A stretch of DNA of 6,726 bases, from contig JASLCK010000030.1 in assembly GCA_030151865.1 (NCBI GenBank), forward strand, positions 1 to 6,726, in the 5' to 3' direction. This DNA is from Rhodospirillaceae bacterium (GTDB lineage: Bacteria; Pseudomonadota; Alphaproteobacteria; Rhodospirillales; Magnetospirillaceae). The position numbers were made by a program, and so were the translations under genes. The notes under the pieces are model-generated. The model was not told the DNA's origin. It made no database searches and saw only the letters and a program-made list of their open reading frames with translations. Below, piece by piece: positions 1-5,603 of the stretch; the stretch's first letter is position 1, and each line of letters begins with the position of its first letter.

Positions 1-43
1 AGTTTACCATGCCGTTTGTCAGGGGCGGACTATCCCTCGCGGT

Positions 44-232
44 TCAAAGGCTTAAGGCAAGGATTAAGCCGCCGCCGATCACCAGGATCGCGGTCAGGGC
101 AAACAGCAGCGTAATCGGGGTCAGAGCCTGTTGGCGATACAGGCGTAAAGCCACCCCCACCGCCAGGACAAAGCACAGACCCAGCCCCCAACGATGATCG
201 TTCAAAAGCGCATCAACAAACCCGCTCGACAT
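44..232 (-). CDS. Possible small two-helix membrane protein, 62 aa, function unknown
   Basis: An ATG-started open frame of 62 residues ends in TGA. Two hydrophobic stretches are visible: roughly residues 15-32 and residues 39-61, the latter running almost to the C-terminus. A short loop with Arg and Gln (RLYRQQ) joins them, so a helical-hairpin inner-membrane protein is the natural reading. Codon choice is GC-rich with many CTG, GCG and ATC codons, like the surrounding genes, which favours real coding. The ribosome-binding site is weak, only a G-rich stretch in GACGGGGGCGTC before the ATG. It lies 92 bases downstream of the STAS gene on the same strand and could be co-transcribed with it. I do not recognise the family, and a shadow ORF cannot be excluded. 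Confidence 0.5.
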   Translation of the reverse strand: MSSGFVDALLNDHRWGLGLCFVLAVGVALRLYRQQALTPITLLFALTAILVIGGGLILALSL

Positions 233-284
233 GACGCCCCCGTCTTTGGCTGCCGTTAGGGCAAATCATAAGGCCGCGCCCAAA

Positions 285-300
285 CGCCGCCTTGACGGCG
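285..300 (-). terminator. Weak GC hairpin after the STAS gene
   Basis: CGCCG (285-289) can pair with CGGCG (296-300) around a 6-base loop, 25 bases past the STAS stop codon. The following minus-strand bases are only TTTGGG, so there is no proper U-tract. It may be a partial terminator, an mRNA 3' structure between the STAS gene and the small membrane ORF, or chance in GC-rich DNA. Confidence 0.2.
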
Positions 301-324
301 GTCATGCCCAGGACTGGGACAGAA

Positions 325-636
325 TCACGCCAGGACGAACATCTCGTCCAGATGCACCGTTCTCAGCAAGCGGGCCACCGTTCCATCCGCGCCTTGCATG
401 ACGCCGGATATGTTGTGACCCTTGGCGATATCCAGGCACATCAACAACAGGCCGATCCCGGCGGAATCCAGCGCGGCAAGCCCGGACAAGTCGAACACCA
501 GCCGTTTCGCGCACGCCGCCACCATGTTGTCCATGGCGAAAATCAGATCGTCATAAACCCGGTGTGTCAAACGGCCCTGTACATAGACGATGAAGTCATC
601 ACCCGACTGCGCCGTCTTTAAAGCCTCAGTCTGCAT
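325..636 (-). CDS. STAS domain protein (anti-sigma factor antagonist type)
   Basis: This 103-residue protein is essentially one STAS domain. Residues 48-65 read FDLSGLAALDSAGIGLLL, which matches the conserved strand-loop-helix of SpoIIAA/RsbV-type proteins; Ser58 in DSAGIG is at the position phosphorylated by the cognate kinase in that family. No transmembrane segment or sulfate-transporter domain is present, so it should be cytosolic. Family members bind a HPK/HATPase_c-type anti-sigma kinase and release a sigma factor or other partner when unphosphorylated. No kinase, SpoIIE-type phosphatase or sigma factor is in the window, so its partner is unknown. I chose ATG at 636 because a G6 run (644-649) sits at ribosome-binding distance. 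A GTG at 651 would add MGGKA but would place that G-run inside the coding region. Function beyond the fold is inference. Confidence 0.85.
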   Translation of the reverse strand: MQTEALKTAQSGDDFIVYVQGRLTHRVYDDLIFAMDNMVAACAKRLVFDLSGLAALDSAGIGLLLMCLDIAKGHNISGVMQGADGTVARLLRTVHLDEMFVLA

Positions 637-686
637 CGCCTTACCCCCCACTCGAAACCCCTGCGCCAGGGCAGAACCCTCGATTA

Positions 687-720
687 ATTATGTATTGATA
701 AATTATCTACTCCATAACGT
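687..720 (-). promoter_or_regulatory. AT-rich promoter region of the STAS gene
   Basis: The gap between the cold-shock terminator and the STAS gene has a sharply AT-rich core. On the minus strand it offers two -10-like hexamers, GATAAT (702-707) and CATAAT (687-692), each one mismatch from TATAAT. Neither has a good -35 at 16-18 bases. The upstream hexamer is embedded in an 11-base palindrome (697-707, GATAA-A-TTATC). Transcription from here would give a leader of roughly 40-60 bases before the ATG at 636. The exact start site is undetermined. Confidence 0.4.
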
Positions 721-773
721 TTCCCTCACCGCTCCTTTGCGGAACGTTGTTCTTATGACAAGAGCAAAAATGA

Positions 774-800
774 AAAGGGCGGCCACAAGGACCGCCCTTT
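774..800 (-). terminator. Rho-independent terminator of the cold-shock gene
   Basis: There is a perfect 9-bp stem, AAAGGGCGG (774-782) with CCGCCCTTT (792-800), around a 9-base loop. Read on the minus strand the stem is followed directly by TTTTCATTTTT, a good U-tract. It begins 32 bases after the stop codon of the cold-shock gene, so it isolates that gene from the STAS gene downstream. Confidence 0.85.
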
Positions 801-832
801 CCGTATGCCTTCACCGGCGAAACACGCACTGA

Positions 833-1477
833 TTAGATCAGAGCGACGCTTTCCGCCTGCGGGCCCTTCTGACCCATGGTGATGGTCAGGCGCACGCGCT
901 GTTCCGGTTCCAGCGAACGCAGGCCGGACTTTTCCAGGGCGCGGATGTGCACGAACACGTCCTTGCCGCCGTCGTCCACGGCGATGAAGCCGAAGCCCTT
1001 GTCAGCACTGAAGAACTTCACGCGGCCTTCAACGGTCGGGCCGGGTTCGCCACGGCTGAAGCCGCCACCAGCGGGAGCACCACCTTCACGGGGGGCACGA
1101 CGCGGCACGGCGGTCGACAGATCGACCGAATGCACGGTCACGACCTGCGGGCCGCGTTGGCCCGGGCCCAGATCGCACACCACGGTGGCGCCTTCGGCGA
1201 CTTCACCCAGGCCGGCGCGTTCCAGCGCCGAGATGTGCAAGAAGGCGTCCGGCGACCCATCGGTCGGGGAAACGAAGCCGAAACCCTTGGTGGCATTAAA
1301 CCACTTCACGGTGGCGGACACATTGGCCTGGTCCACGGTGGGACGGTTGAAATCAGGACGAGGAGCCCGCGGAGTCGGAGCCTCGAATCCGCCGCCACCA
1401 CCGAAGTCACCGAAATCATCCCGGCGCCGTTCGCCGCCGCGACGGCGATGTTCGGACCTATCACGCTGCCATGACAT
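833..1477 (-). CDS. Cold-shock protein with two cold-shock domains and an Arg/Gly-rich N-terminus
   Basis: The 214-residue product has two cold-shock domains, single-stranded RNA/DNA-binding OB folds. Domain 1 spans about residues 53-118, with RNP1 KGFGFV at 64-69 and RNP2-like AFLHIS at 78-83. Domain 2 spans about 149-214, with KGFGFI at 160-165 and VFVHIR at 174-179. A Pro/Gly/Arg-rich linker joins them. The first 50 residues are basic and low in complexity (RRRGGERRR, then a G5 run), resembling an RGG-type RNA-binding tail. Double-domain Csp proteins are known in alphaproteobacteria, for example CspC and CspD of Caulobacter. The likely role is as an RNA chaperone or translation/antitermination factor in the cytoplasm. 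I chose ATG at 1477 because GAAAGAG lies 8 bases upstream. In-frame starts at 1495 (ATG) and 1579 (GTG) would add 6 or 34 residues, but the latter runs through the structured leader. It is monocistronic, with its own promoter and terminator. Confidence 0.93.
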   Translation of the reverse strand: MSWQRDRSEHRRRGGERRRDDFGDFGGGGGFEAPTPRAPRPDFNRPTVDQANVSATVKWFNATKGFGFVSPTDGSPDAFLHISALERAGLGEVAEGATVVCDLGPGQRGPQVVTVHSVDLSTAVPRRAPREGGAPAGGGFSRGEPGPTVEGRVKFFSADKGFGFIAVDDGGKDVFVHIRALEKSGLRSLEPEQRVRLTITMGQKGPQAESVALI

Positions 1478-1684
1478 GTGTAGTGCTCTTTCCATTCTGT
1501 TGTCGTCAAAACTTTCCAGAGGTGCGACGCCGAATTTCCCATCGCCGTCCCGTGGCGTCCTCTGGATTCCCGATGCCACTTCCGGGATTCCTCAACTGAT
1601 GCTGCTACGCAAGTACCTTTCTCAGACCTTGGCCGCCGCCCTATTTTTAACCGCGAAAAAGCGACACATGGCAGCAAACGTCAA
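1478..1684 (-). promoter_or_regulatory. Long 5' leader of the cold-shock mRNA
   Basis: If the TATGAT box at 1685-1690 is the -10, the cold-shock transcript starts near 1678 and carries about 200 untranslated bases. Long structured leaders are established for cold-shock mRNAs such as E. coli cspA, where they control stability and translation with temperature. This leader contains two predicted stem-loops (1516-1565 and 1564-1591) close to the start codon. I see no convincing small ORF in it. An in-frame GTG at 1579 is an alternative start for the protein, so part of the leader might be coding. Confidence 0.5.
1516..1591 (-). other. Two predicted stem-loops in the cold-shock leader
   Basis: Stem B pairs CCAGAGG (1516-1522) with CCTCTGG (1559-1565), then ACGCC (1527-1531) with GGCGT (1554-1558). 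That is 12 pairs with one 4-base bulge (1523-1526). Stem A pairs GGATTCCCG (1564-1572) with CGGGATTCC (1583-1591), 8 of 9 positions, around a 10-base loop. The stems share bases 1564-1565, so full formation of one costs the other two pairs. The pairing is seen directly; a regulatory role is inferred. Stem B ends 38 bases before the ATG at 1477. Confidence 0.45.
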
Positions 1685-1735
1685 ATCATAGCATCAAAAT
1701 ATTTGAAGTACACCCGCTACTTCATGTCCTGATGC
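1685..1735 (-). promoter_or_regulatory. Cold-shock gene promoter with nested inverted repeats
   Basis: On the minus strand TATGAT (1685-1690) is a near-consensus -10 box. At 16-17 bases upstream only TGTACT or GTGTAC is found, so the -35 is poor. Exactly there lies a perfect 7-bp inverted repeat, TGAAGTA (1704-1710) and TACTTCA (1718-1724), with a 7-base spacer. An outer repeat, GCATCA (1691-1696) and TGATGC (1730-1735), is centred within one base of it. A third small palindrome, TCAAA-ATA-TTTGA (1694-1706), overlaps. A weak -35 overlapped by dyads suggests a regulator-dependent promoter. The regulator is unknown. Confidence 0.5.
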
Positions 1736-1867
1736 GATTTGACCGACGGTCCAAGCACACCCTCCCTGGCATAGAAAGCACGACAGCAATCCTAACATTC
1801 CCCCTTGCCGCCCCTCGCCTAGCCAGGAGTCCTGTGTCGATCAGACCAGGCCCATCTGCCGAAAGGG

Positions 1868-1893
1868 TAAGGCGCGACTATGCGGACGCCTTA
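1868..1893 (-). terminator. Hairpin spanning the der stop codon, possible terminator
   Basis: TAAGGCG (1868-1874) is perfectly complementary to CGCCTTA (1887-1893), with a 12-base loop. The right arm contains the der stop codon itself. The minus-strand bases that follow are CCCTTTC, so there is no strong U-tract. It may act as a weak terminator or a 3'-end structure. No better terminator was found between der and the cold-shock promoter. Confidence 0.35.
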
Positions 1894-3324
1894 GTCGTCG
1901 GCATAGGGGTTGCGACGCTTGCGCAGGCCGAAACGGATCGGCACACCCGGCAGGTCAAAGGTTTCGCGCAGGCCGTTGACCAGATAGCGGGTATAGCTTT
2001 CCGGCAGTTCGTCGGCACGTTGGGTGAACACCGCGAAGCTCGGCGGACGGGTCCGCACCTGGGTCATATAGCGCAAACGAATCCGTCGTCCGCCCGCCAC
2101 TGCCGGCGGCGGATGGCGTTCGGTCATTTCCGCCAGCCAGCGGTTGAGCTGCGAGGTGGGAACGCGCTTGTTCCAGACATCGTAGATATGGATGACGGCA
2201 TCCATCAGCTTGTCAGCGCCGCGGCCCGTCAAAGCCGACAGGGTAATGGTGGGAATCCCGCGCACCTGCGGCAGCGAGGTTTCCAGACGGTCCTGCAAAC
2301 GCTGCAAAGCTTCCGCCCGGTTTTCCACCGCATCCCACTTGTTGATGGCGATGACCAGGGCGCGGCCTTCCTGCAGCACCAGACGGGCGATGGTCAGGTC
2401 CTGCTTGTCCAAGATGGCGTTGGCGTCCAGCACCAGCACCACCACATGGGCCATGCGCAAGGCCTCGATGGTGTTGGACGTGCTGAGCTTTTCCACCGAA
2501 TCCGAGATATTGGCGCGACGGCGCAGCCCGGCGGTATCCACCAGACGGATGGTCCGCCCGGCATATTCCCATTCGCTGGTGATGGCGTCGCGGGTCAGTC
2601 CGGCTTCCGGCCCGGTCAGCATGCGGTCTTCGCCCAACAGGCGATTGACCAGGGTGGACTTGCCGACATTGGGACGGCCCACCAGGGCCAGCGACAACGG
2701 ACGGGCGGCTTCGGCCAGTTCGGCTTCGGCATTGACATCGCCGTCTTCCAGATCGTCGCCTTCGGCCAGGGCAGCGGCCTTGGCTTCAGCCTCGGCGAAT
2801 TCGTCCTCTTCCTCGGGGAAGCCGCCATGTTGTTCAGCATGGGGCCGCAGGGCTTCGTAAAGGTCGTCCAGGCCCTCGCCATGTTCAGCGGAAATCGGCA
2901 CCGGTTCGCCCAAGCCCAGGCTATAGCTTTCATAAAGACCGGGCGCGCCCGCCTTGCCTTCGCACTTGTTGGCCACCAGAAGCACCGGGGTCGGGCTTTT
3001 GCGCAAATGACTGGCGAAGAAGCTGTCCAGCGGGGTGACGCCCGCGCGGCTGTCGATCAGAAACAGCACCACATGGGCTTCGCGGATGGCCCGTTCGGTC
3101 TGGTCGCGCATGCGGCCTTCGACGGAATTGTCGGTGGCGTCTTCCAGCCCGGCGGTGTCGATCACCGTGAATTCCATGTCGGCGATGCCGCCCTTGGCCT
3201 CGCGGCGGTCGCGGGTCACGCCCGGCATGTCATGGACGATCGCCAGGCGGCGTCCCACCAGACGGTTGAACAAAGTGGACTTGCCCACATTGGGGCGACC
3301 GATGATGGCGACCTTGAAAGACAT
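1891..3324 (-). CDS. der: GTPase Der (EngA), ribosome biogenesis
   Basis: The 477-residue protein has two tandem GTPase domains and a C-terminal KH-like domain, the Der architecture. Domain 1 shows G1 GRPNVGKS at 9-16, G3 DTAG at 56-59, NKCE at 119-122 in place of NKxD, and G5 SAE at 145-147. Domain 2 shows G1 GRPNVGKS at 216-223, DTAG at 263-266, NKWD at 328-331 and SAL at 363-365. The KH-like part is about 383-470 and ends in a basic GLRKRRNP segment. An acidic, Ala-rich linker at about 170-207 joins the G domains. Der acts in the cytoplasm in maturation of the 50S subunit and is generally essential. ATG at 3324 is chosen because domain 1 begins immediately (MSFKVAIIGRPN) and TAGGAA lies 5 bases upstream. 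The open frame extends upstream to 3381 without homologous sequence. It follows bamB on the same strand, 158 bases away across a hairpin, so it may have its own promoter in 3325-3422, although I see no strong -35/-10 pair there. Confidence 0.97.
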   Translation of the reverse strand: MSFKVAIIGRPNVGKSTLFNRLVGRRLAIVHDMPGVTRDRREAKGGIADMEFTVIDTAGLEDATDNSVEGRMRDQTERAIREAHVVLFLIDSRAGVTPLDSFFASHLRKSPTPVLLVANKCEGKAGAPGLYESYSLGLGEPVPISAEHGEGLDDLYEALRPHAEQHGGFPEEEDEFAEAEAKAAALAEGDDLEDGDVNAEAELAEAARPLSLALVGRPNVGKSTLVNRLLGEDRMLTGPEAGLTRDAITSEWEYAGRTIRLVDTAGLRRRANISDSVEKLSTSNTIEALRMAHVVVLVLDANAILDKQDLTIARLVLQEGRALVIAINKWDAVENRAEALQRLQDRLETSLPQVRGIPTITLSALTGRGADKLMDAVIHIYDVWNKRVPTSQLNRWLAEMTERHPPPAVAGGRRIRLRYMTQVRTRPPSFAVFTQRADELPESYTRYLVNGLRETFDLPGVPIRFGLRKRRNPYADD

Positions 3325-3422
3325 GACGTTCCTAAAAAACCGAACCAAACCCACACTACACACACAAACCCGGCGCGCCACTGCACAAGAGTTTTAAGCC
3401 CGCCGTTTTACTCTCAAGACCA

Positions 3423-3448
3423 AGGCCCGGCACAAAATGGCCGGGCCT
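3423..3448 (-). terminator. Strong GC hairpin between bamB and der
   Basis: AGGCCCGGC (3423-3431) pairs perfectly with GCCGGGCCT (3440-3448) around an 8-base AT-rich loop. It starts 34 bases after the bamB stop codon. Minus-strand bases after it are TGGTCTTGAG, so the U-tract is poor. It could terminate the TPR-bamB transcript partially, protect its 3' end, or attenuate read-through into der. No gene lies in 3325-3482. Confidence 0.5.
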
Positions 3449-3482
3449 CACGTCTGGTACCTTTGCGGAACCTTTTGGCCCC

Positions 3483-4814
3483 TTAACGATACGCCACCAG
3501 ATCGCCGTCATTGGTCATGAACAGCAAGGTGTCGTTGGCGATGATGGGCGCAATCAAAATGCCGTCGGGCAGTTCGATATGGCCCAGGATCTCACCGGTA
3601 TAGGGCGAAACCGCCATGGCGTCGCCTTCCGAGGACGCGACGATCAGACGGTCCGAGGCCAAAACCGGACCGGTCCAGACGACACGGCCGCGCTTTTCTT
3701 CCTCGTTACGCCACTGTTGCATGGGGGTCACCCAGCGGATCTTGCCGCGCTTGGCGTCAAAACACACCAGTTCCGACGAATTGGTCAGCAGATAGACAAA
3801 ATCGCCCGCCACCCAAGGCGTCTGCGTCGAACCGATTTCGCGGTCCCACACCCGACGGCCACTGCGCAGATCGATGGCGGCAAAAGTGTCGGAATTGCTG
3901 ACCGCGTAAACCCGGCCACGATCGATCACCGGCAGACCGCGAATGTCATTCAGGGTCGCCACCTGATCGGTGCGCTTCATGGTGGTCAGCGCGTCGCTCC
4001 AGATCGCGGCACCGTTTTCGATGCGCAAGGCGAAGATTTCACCCGACGTGTAAGGCACCACCACGGTGTTGCCATCGACGGCGGGGCTGACGCTGCCCAC
4101 CAGGGCCGCCGATTCGTTAATGCCCTGGTGCGACCACAATTGGTGGCCGTCTTCCTCGGACAGGGCCAAGGTCTGATTGTCCACCGTGATCATCAGGACG
4201 CGGCCCGCACGCGCGGTCGGCGCGCCGCGCACAGGTGCCGGCAAATTCTGGGTCCACAGCACCTTGCCCTTGGCCGGGTCCAAAGCGACAAGCTGACCAT
4301 AGCCGGTGGTGGCAAACAGCTTGCCGTCATCAAAGGCCAAGCCACCGCCAAAGCTGCCCCGGTCGGCATCTTCCGGCGCGGTCTCACGCTTCCACAAACG
4401 GCGGCCATTGCGCAGATCGTAAGCCGACACCATCGATTCGGCGTCCATGGCATAGACCTTGCCGTCCGCCACCACGGGCGGGGTCAAAAAGGCCTGACGC
4501 TTGCTGCCGCCAGTGCCGACACTGGAGCGCCAAACCTCGCGCAGGTTATCGCCCACCGACAGGTGATACATGGCATGGGGCGGATAACCGCCCGCCTGCG
4601 GCCAGTCGGCCACGGTTTCCGGGGGCGGCAGAACGATTTCGCCAGCCGAAGCGCCGGCATCGGGCTCCAGGCTCTTGGCCTGCATCAGCACGCTGACGCG
4701 TTTGCCGGGCAGCGGCGGTTCATCATTGTCGCCAAGCCAGCTATCGCCACAAGCCGCAAGCAGTCCGCAAGCCGCCATCACGACAGCCAGCCGACGCATG
4801 TTGGACCCCTTCAT
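3483..4814 (-). CDS. bamB: Outer membrane assembly lipoprotein BamB (PQQ-type beta-propeller)
   Basis: The 443-residue protein starts with a lipoprotein signal: basic MRR at 6-8, a hydrophobic core, and lipobox LAAC ending at Cys22. The +2 residue is Gly, compatible with sorting to the outer membrane. The rest is made of repeated propeller blades whose ends carry the PQQ/YWTD-like Gly-x-x-x-W pattern: VWRS about 94, LWKRE 140, LWTQN 186, LWSHQ 226, IWSD 271, VWDRE 322 and IRW 359. This is about the eight blades expected for BamB. BamB is the periplasmic scaffold lipoprotein of the BAM complex that inserts beta-barrel proteins. Position right after a YfgM-like TPR gene and before der matches the E. 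coli order, which rules against a PQQ-dependent dehydrogenase. Start choice: ATG 4814 has an AGGGGGGGG ribosome-binding site. ATG 4829 overlaps the upstream stop (TAATG), and ATG 4799 (MRRLAVV) follows AAGGGG. All three keep the lipobox. Confidence 0.93.
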   Translation of the reverse strand: MKGSNMRRLAVVMAACGLLAACGDSWLGDNDEPPLPGKRVSVLMQAKSLEPDAGASAGEIVLPPPETVADWPQAGGYPPHAMYHLSVGDNLREVWRSSVGTGGSKRQAFLTPPVVADGKVYAMDAESMVSAYDLRNGRRLWKRETAPEDADRGSFGGGLAFDDGKLFATTGYGQLVALDPAKGKVLWTQNLPAPVRGAPTARAGRVLMITVDNQTLALSEEDGHQLWSHQGINESAALVGSVSPAVDGNTVVVPYTSGEIFALRIENGAAIWSDALTTMKRTDQVATLNDIRGLPVIDRGRVYAVSNSDTFAAIDLRSGRRVWDREIGSTQTPWVAGDFVYLLTNSSELVCFDAKRGKIRWVTPMQQWRNEEEKRGRVVWTGPVLASDRLIVASSEGDAMAVSPYTGEILGHIELPDGILIAPIIANDTLLFMTNDGDLVAYR

Positions 4815-4817
4815 CAG

Positions 4818-4826
4818 CCCCCCCCT
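4818..4826 (-). promoter_or_regulatory. G8 tract acting as bamB ribosome-binding site
   Basis: On the minus strand the sequence before the chosen bamB start is A, eight G, CTG, then ATG. The G-run is the only Shine-Dalgarno-like element at proper distance from ATG 4814 and decides that start. It begins two bases into the frame that opens at ATG 4829, immediately after the TPR gene ends, so translation of bamB is probably coupled to the upstream gene. Confidence 0.5.
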
Positions 4827-4828
4827 CA

Positions 4829-5518
4829 TTACCCTTTGACCTTATCACCGGCGCCCAGGGCGGCCAGCATTTCGGCGGCGCGGGCGCGCACGCCCTGCGG
4901 CGCCTCCAGATCGTCGGCCAATTGCTTGTAAAGATTGATGGCGCGGTTGGCGTCACCCTTCTTCTGGGCCAGCATCGCCAAAGCCTCGGTAGCGGCAAAG
5001 TGCCAGGGATTGCTTGCCGCCAGCAGGTTCGACAGCTTGGCTTCGACCGGGGCCAGATCGCCACCCTGATCGATGGACAGCAAGGCCGACTTGATCACCG
5101 CCAGATCGCGGTACAAGGGCTTGGCCGAGGACGCAGCCAGCTTATCATAAGCGGCAATGGCGCCTGCCGCATCGCCCGACGTCGCCAGCAGTTCGGCGCG
5201 GCGCATCTCGGCGGTCATGGCAAAGCCGGTGTGGCTGTCGGCGGCCAGCTTGTCCAGAGCCTGAACGGCGTCTTGCAGCTTACCCGCATCGGCCAGGGCC
5301 TGCGCGGCGCTGAACTGGGCGGCTTCCTTTTGGCGCACGCCGTTTTGCCAGTACTGCCAGCCCTGGTTGGCGGCAACCACCAAGACAATGCCGATGGCCC
5401 CACCGATCATCCAATTGCCATAGCGTTTCCACAGCTTTGCATATTGGTCGCGGCGCAGGTCTTCATCGACCTCCTGAATAAGCAGTTCAGCCGCGCTATC
5501 GTTGTTGCTGGCGGTCAC
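4829..5518 (-). CDS. YfgM-like membrane-anchored TPR protein (TPR_21 family)
   Basis: The 229-residue protein has a short cytoplasmic N-terminus with acidic ELLIQEVDEDLRRDQ, then KLWKRYGNW. One transmembrane helix follows at about residues 36-55. The rest is an alpha-helical periplasmic domain with TPR-like repeats, for example AAQFSAAQALADAGKLQDA at 66-84, RRAELLATSGDAAGAIAAY at 106-124, and ALAMLAQKKGDANRAINLY at 179-197. This topology is that of E. coli YfgM, an inner-membrane protein associated with the SecYEG translocon and periplasmic chaperones. Its place directly before bamB and der supports the assignment. The GTG at 5518 is chosen because GGGAGAG lies 8 bases upstream and the typical N-terminus follows. 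The frame stays open to 5815 but overlaps the next gene, so those extra residues are unlikely. Its stop overlaps the furthest bamB start (TAATG), implying one operon. The precise partner in this organism is inferred. Confidence 0.88.
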   Translation of the reverse strand: MTASNNDSAAELLIQEVDEDLRRDQYAKLWKRYGNWMIGGAIGIVLVVAANQGWQYWQNGVRQKEAAQFSAAQALADAGKLQDAVQALDKLAADSHTGFAMTAEMRRAELLATSGDAAGAIAAYDKLAASSAKPLYRDLAVIKSALLSIDQGGDLAPVEAKLSNLLAASNPWHFAATEALAMLAQKKGDANRAINLYKQLADDLEAPQGVRARAAEMLAALGAGDKVKG

Positions 5519-5553
5519 TGTTCGGACTCTCCCATTAAAACGCAATGGCCGCC

Positions 5554-5582
5554 ACCATAGCGCCCGCTCAAGGCAAACGCAA
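5554..5582 (-). promoter_or_regulatory. Candidate promoter of the TPR-bamB operon
   Basis: On the minus strand TTGCGT (5577-5582) and TATGGT (5554-5559) are separated by exactly 17 bases, a sigma-70-like arrangement with moderate matches to both hexamers. Transcription would begin about 5547, giving a leader near 30 bases before the GTG at 5518. It lies in the 85-base gap after the peroxiredoxin-like gene. Confidence 0.45.
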
Positions 5583-5603
5583 ACGCGGCGCGGGGCTTTT
5601 CGT

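Noticed and set aside
695..708. FNR/CRP-like site TTGAT-N4 in the STAS promoter
   Set aside because: Only the left half matches; the right half TATCT does not fit ATCAA.
734..745. 12-base repeat CCTTTGCGGAAC also found at 3460-3471
   Set aside because: One or so 12-base repeats are expected by chance in a window this size; no further similarity flanks the copies.
876..1691. Plus-strand open frames of 271 and 175 codons opposite the cold-shock gene
   Set aside because: Both are mirror images of the two cold-shock domains and the Arg/Gly tail. Ser/Arg/Pro-rich translation and no ribosome-binding context.
1732..3486. 584-codon open frame on the plus strand opposite der
   Set aside because: It is antisense to a complete, motif-confirmed der. 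The translation has no domain and is rich in Gln, His, Gly and Arg, as expected of a GC-rich shadow frame.
3579..4931. 450-codon open frame on the plus strand opposite bamB
   Set aside because: It is antisense to bamB and runs into the TPR gene. It has no recognisable motif and a shadow-like composition.
4922..5560. 212-codon plus-strand frame opposite the TPR gene
   Set aside because: It is antisense to a gene with a clear membrane anchor, helical repeats and conserved synteny.
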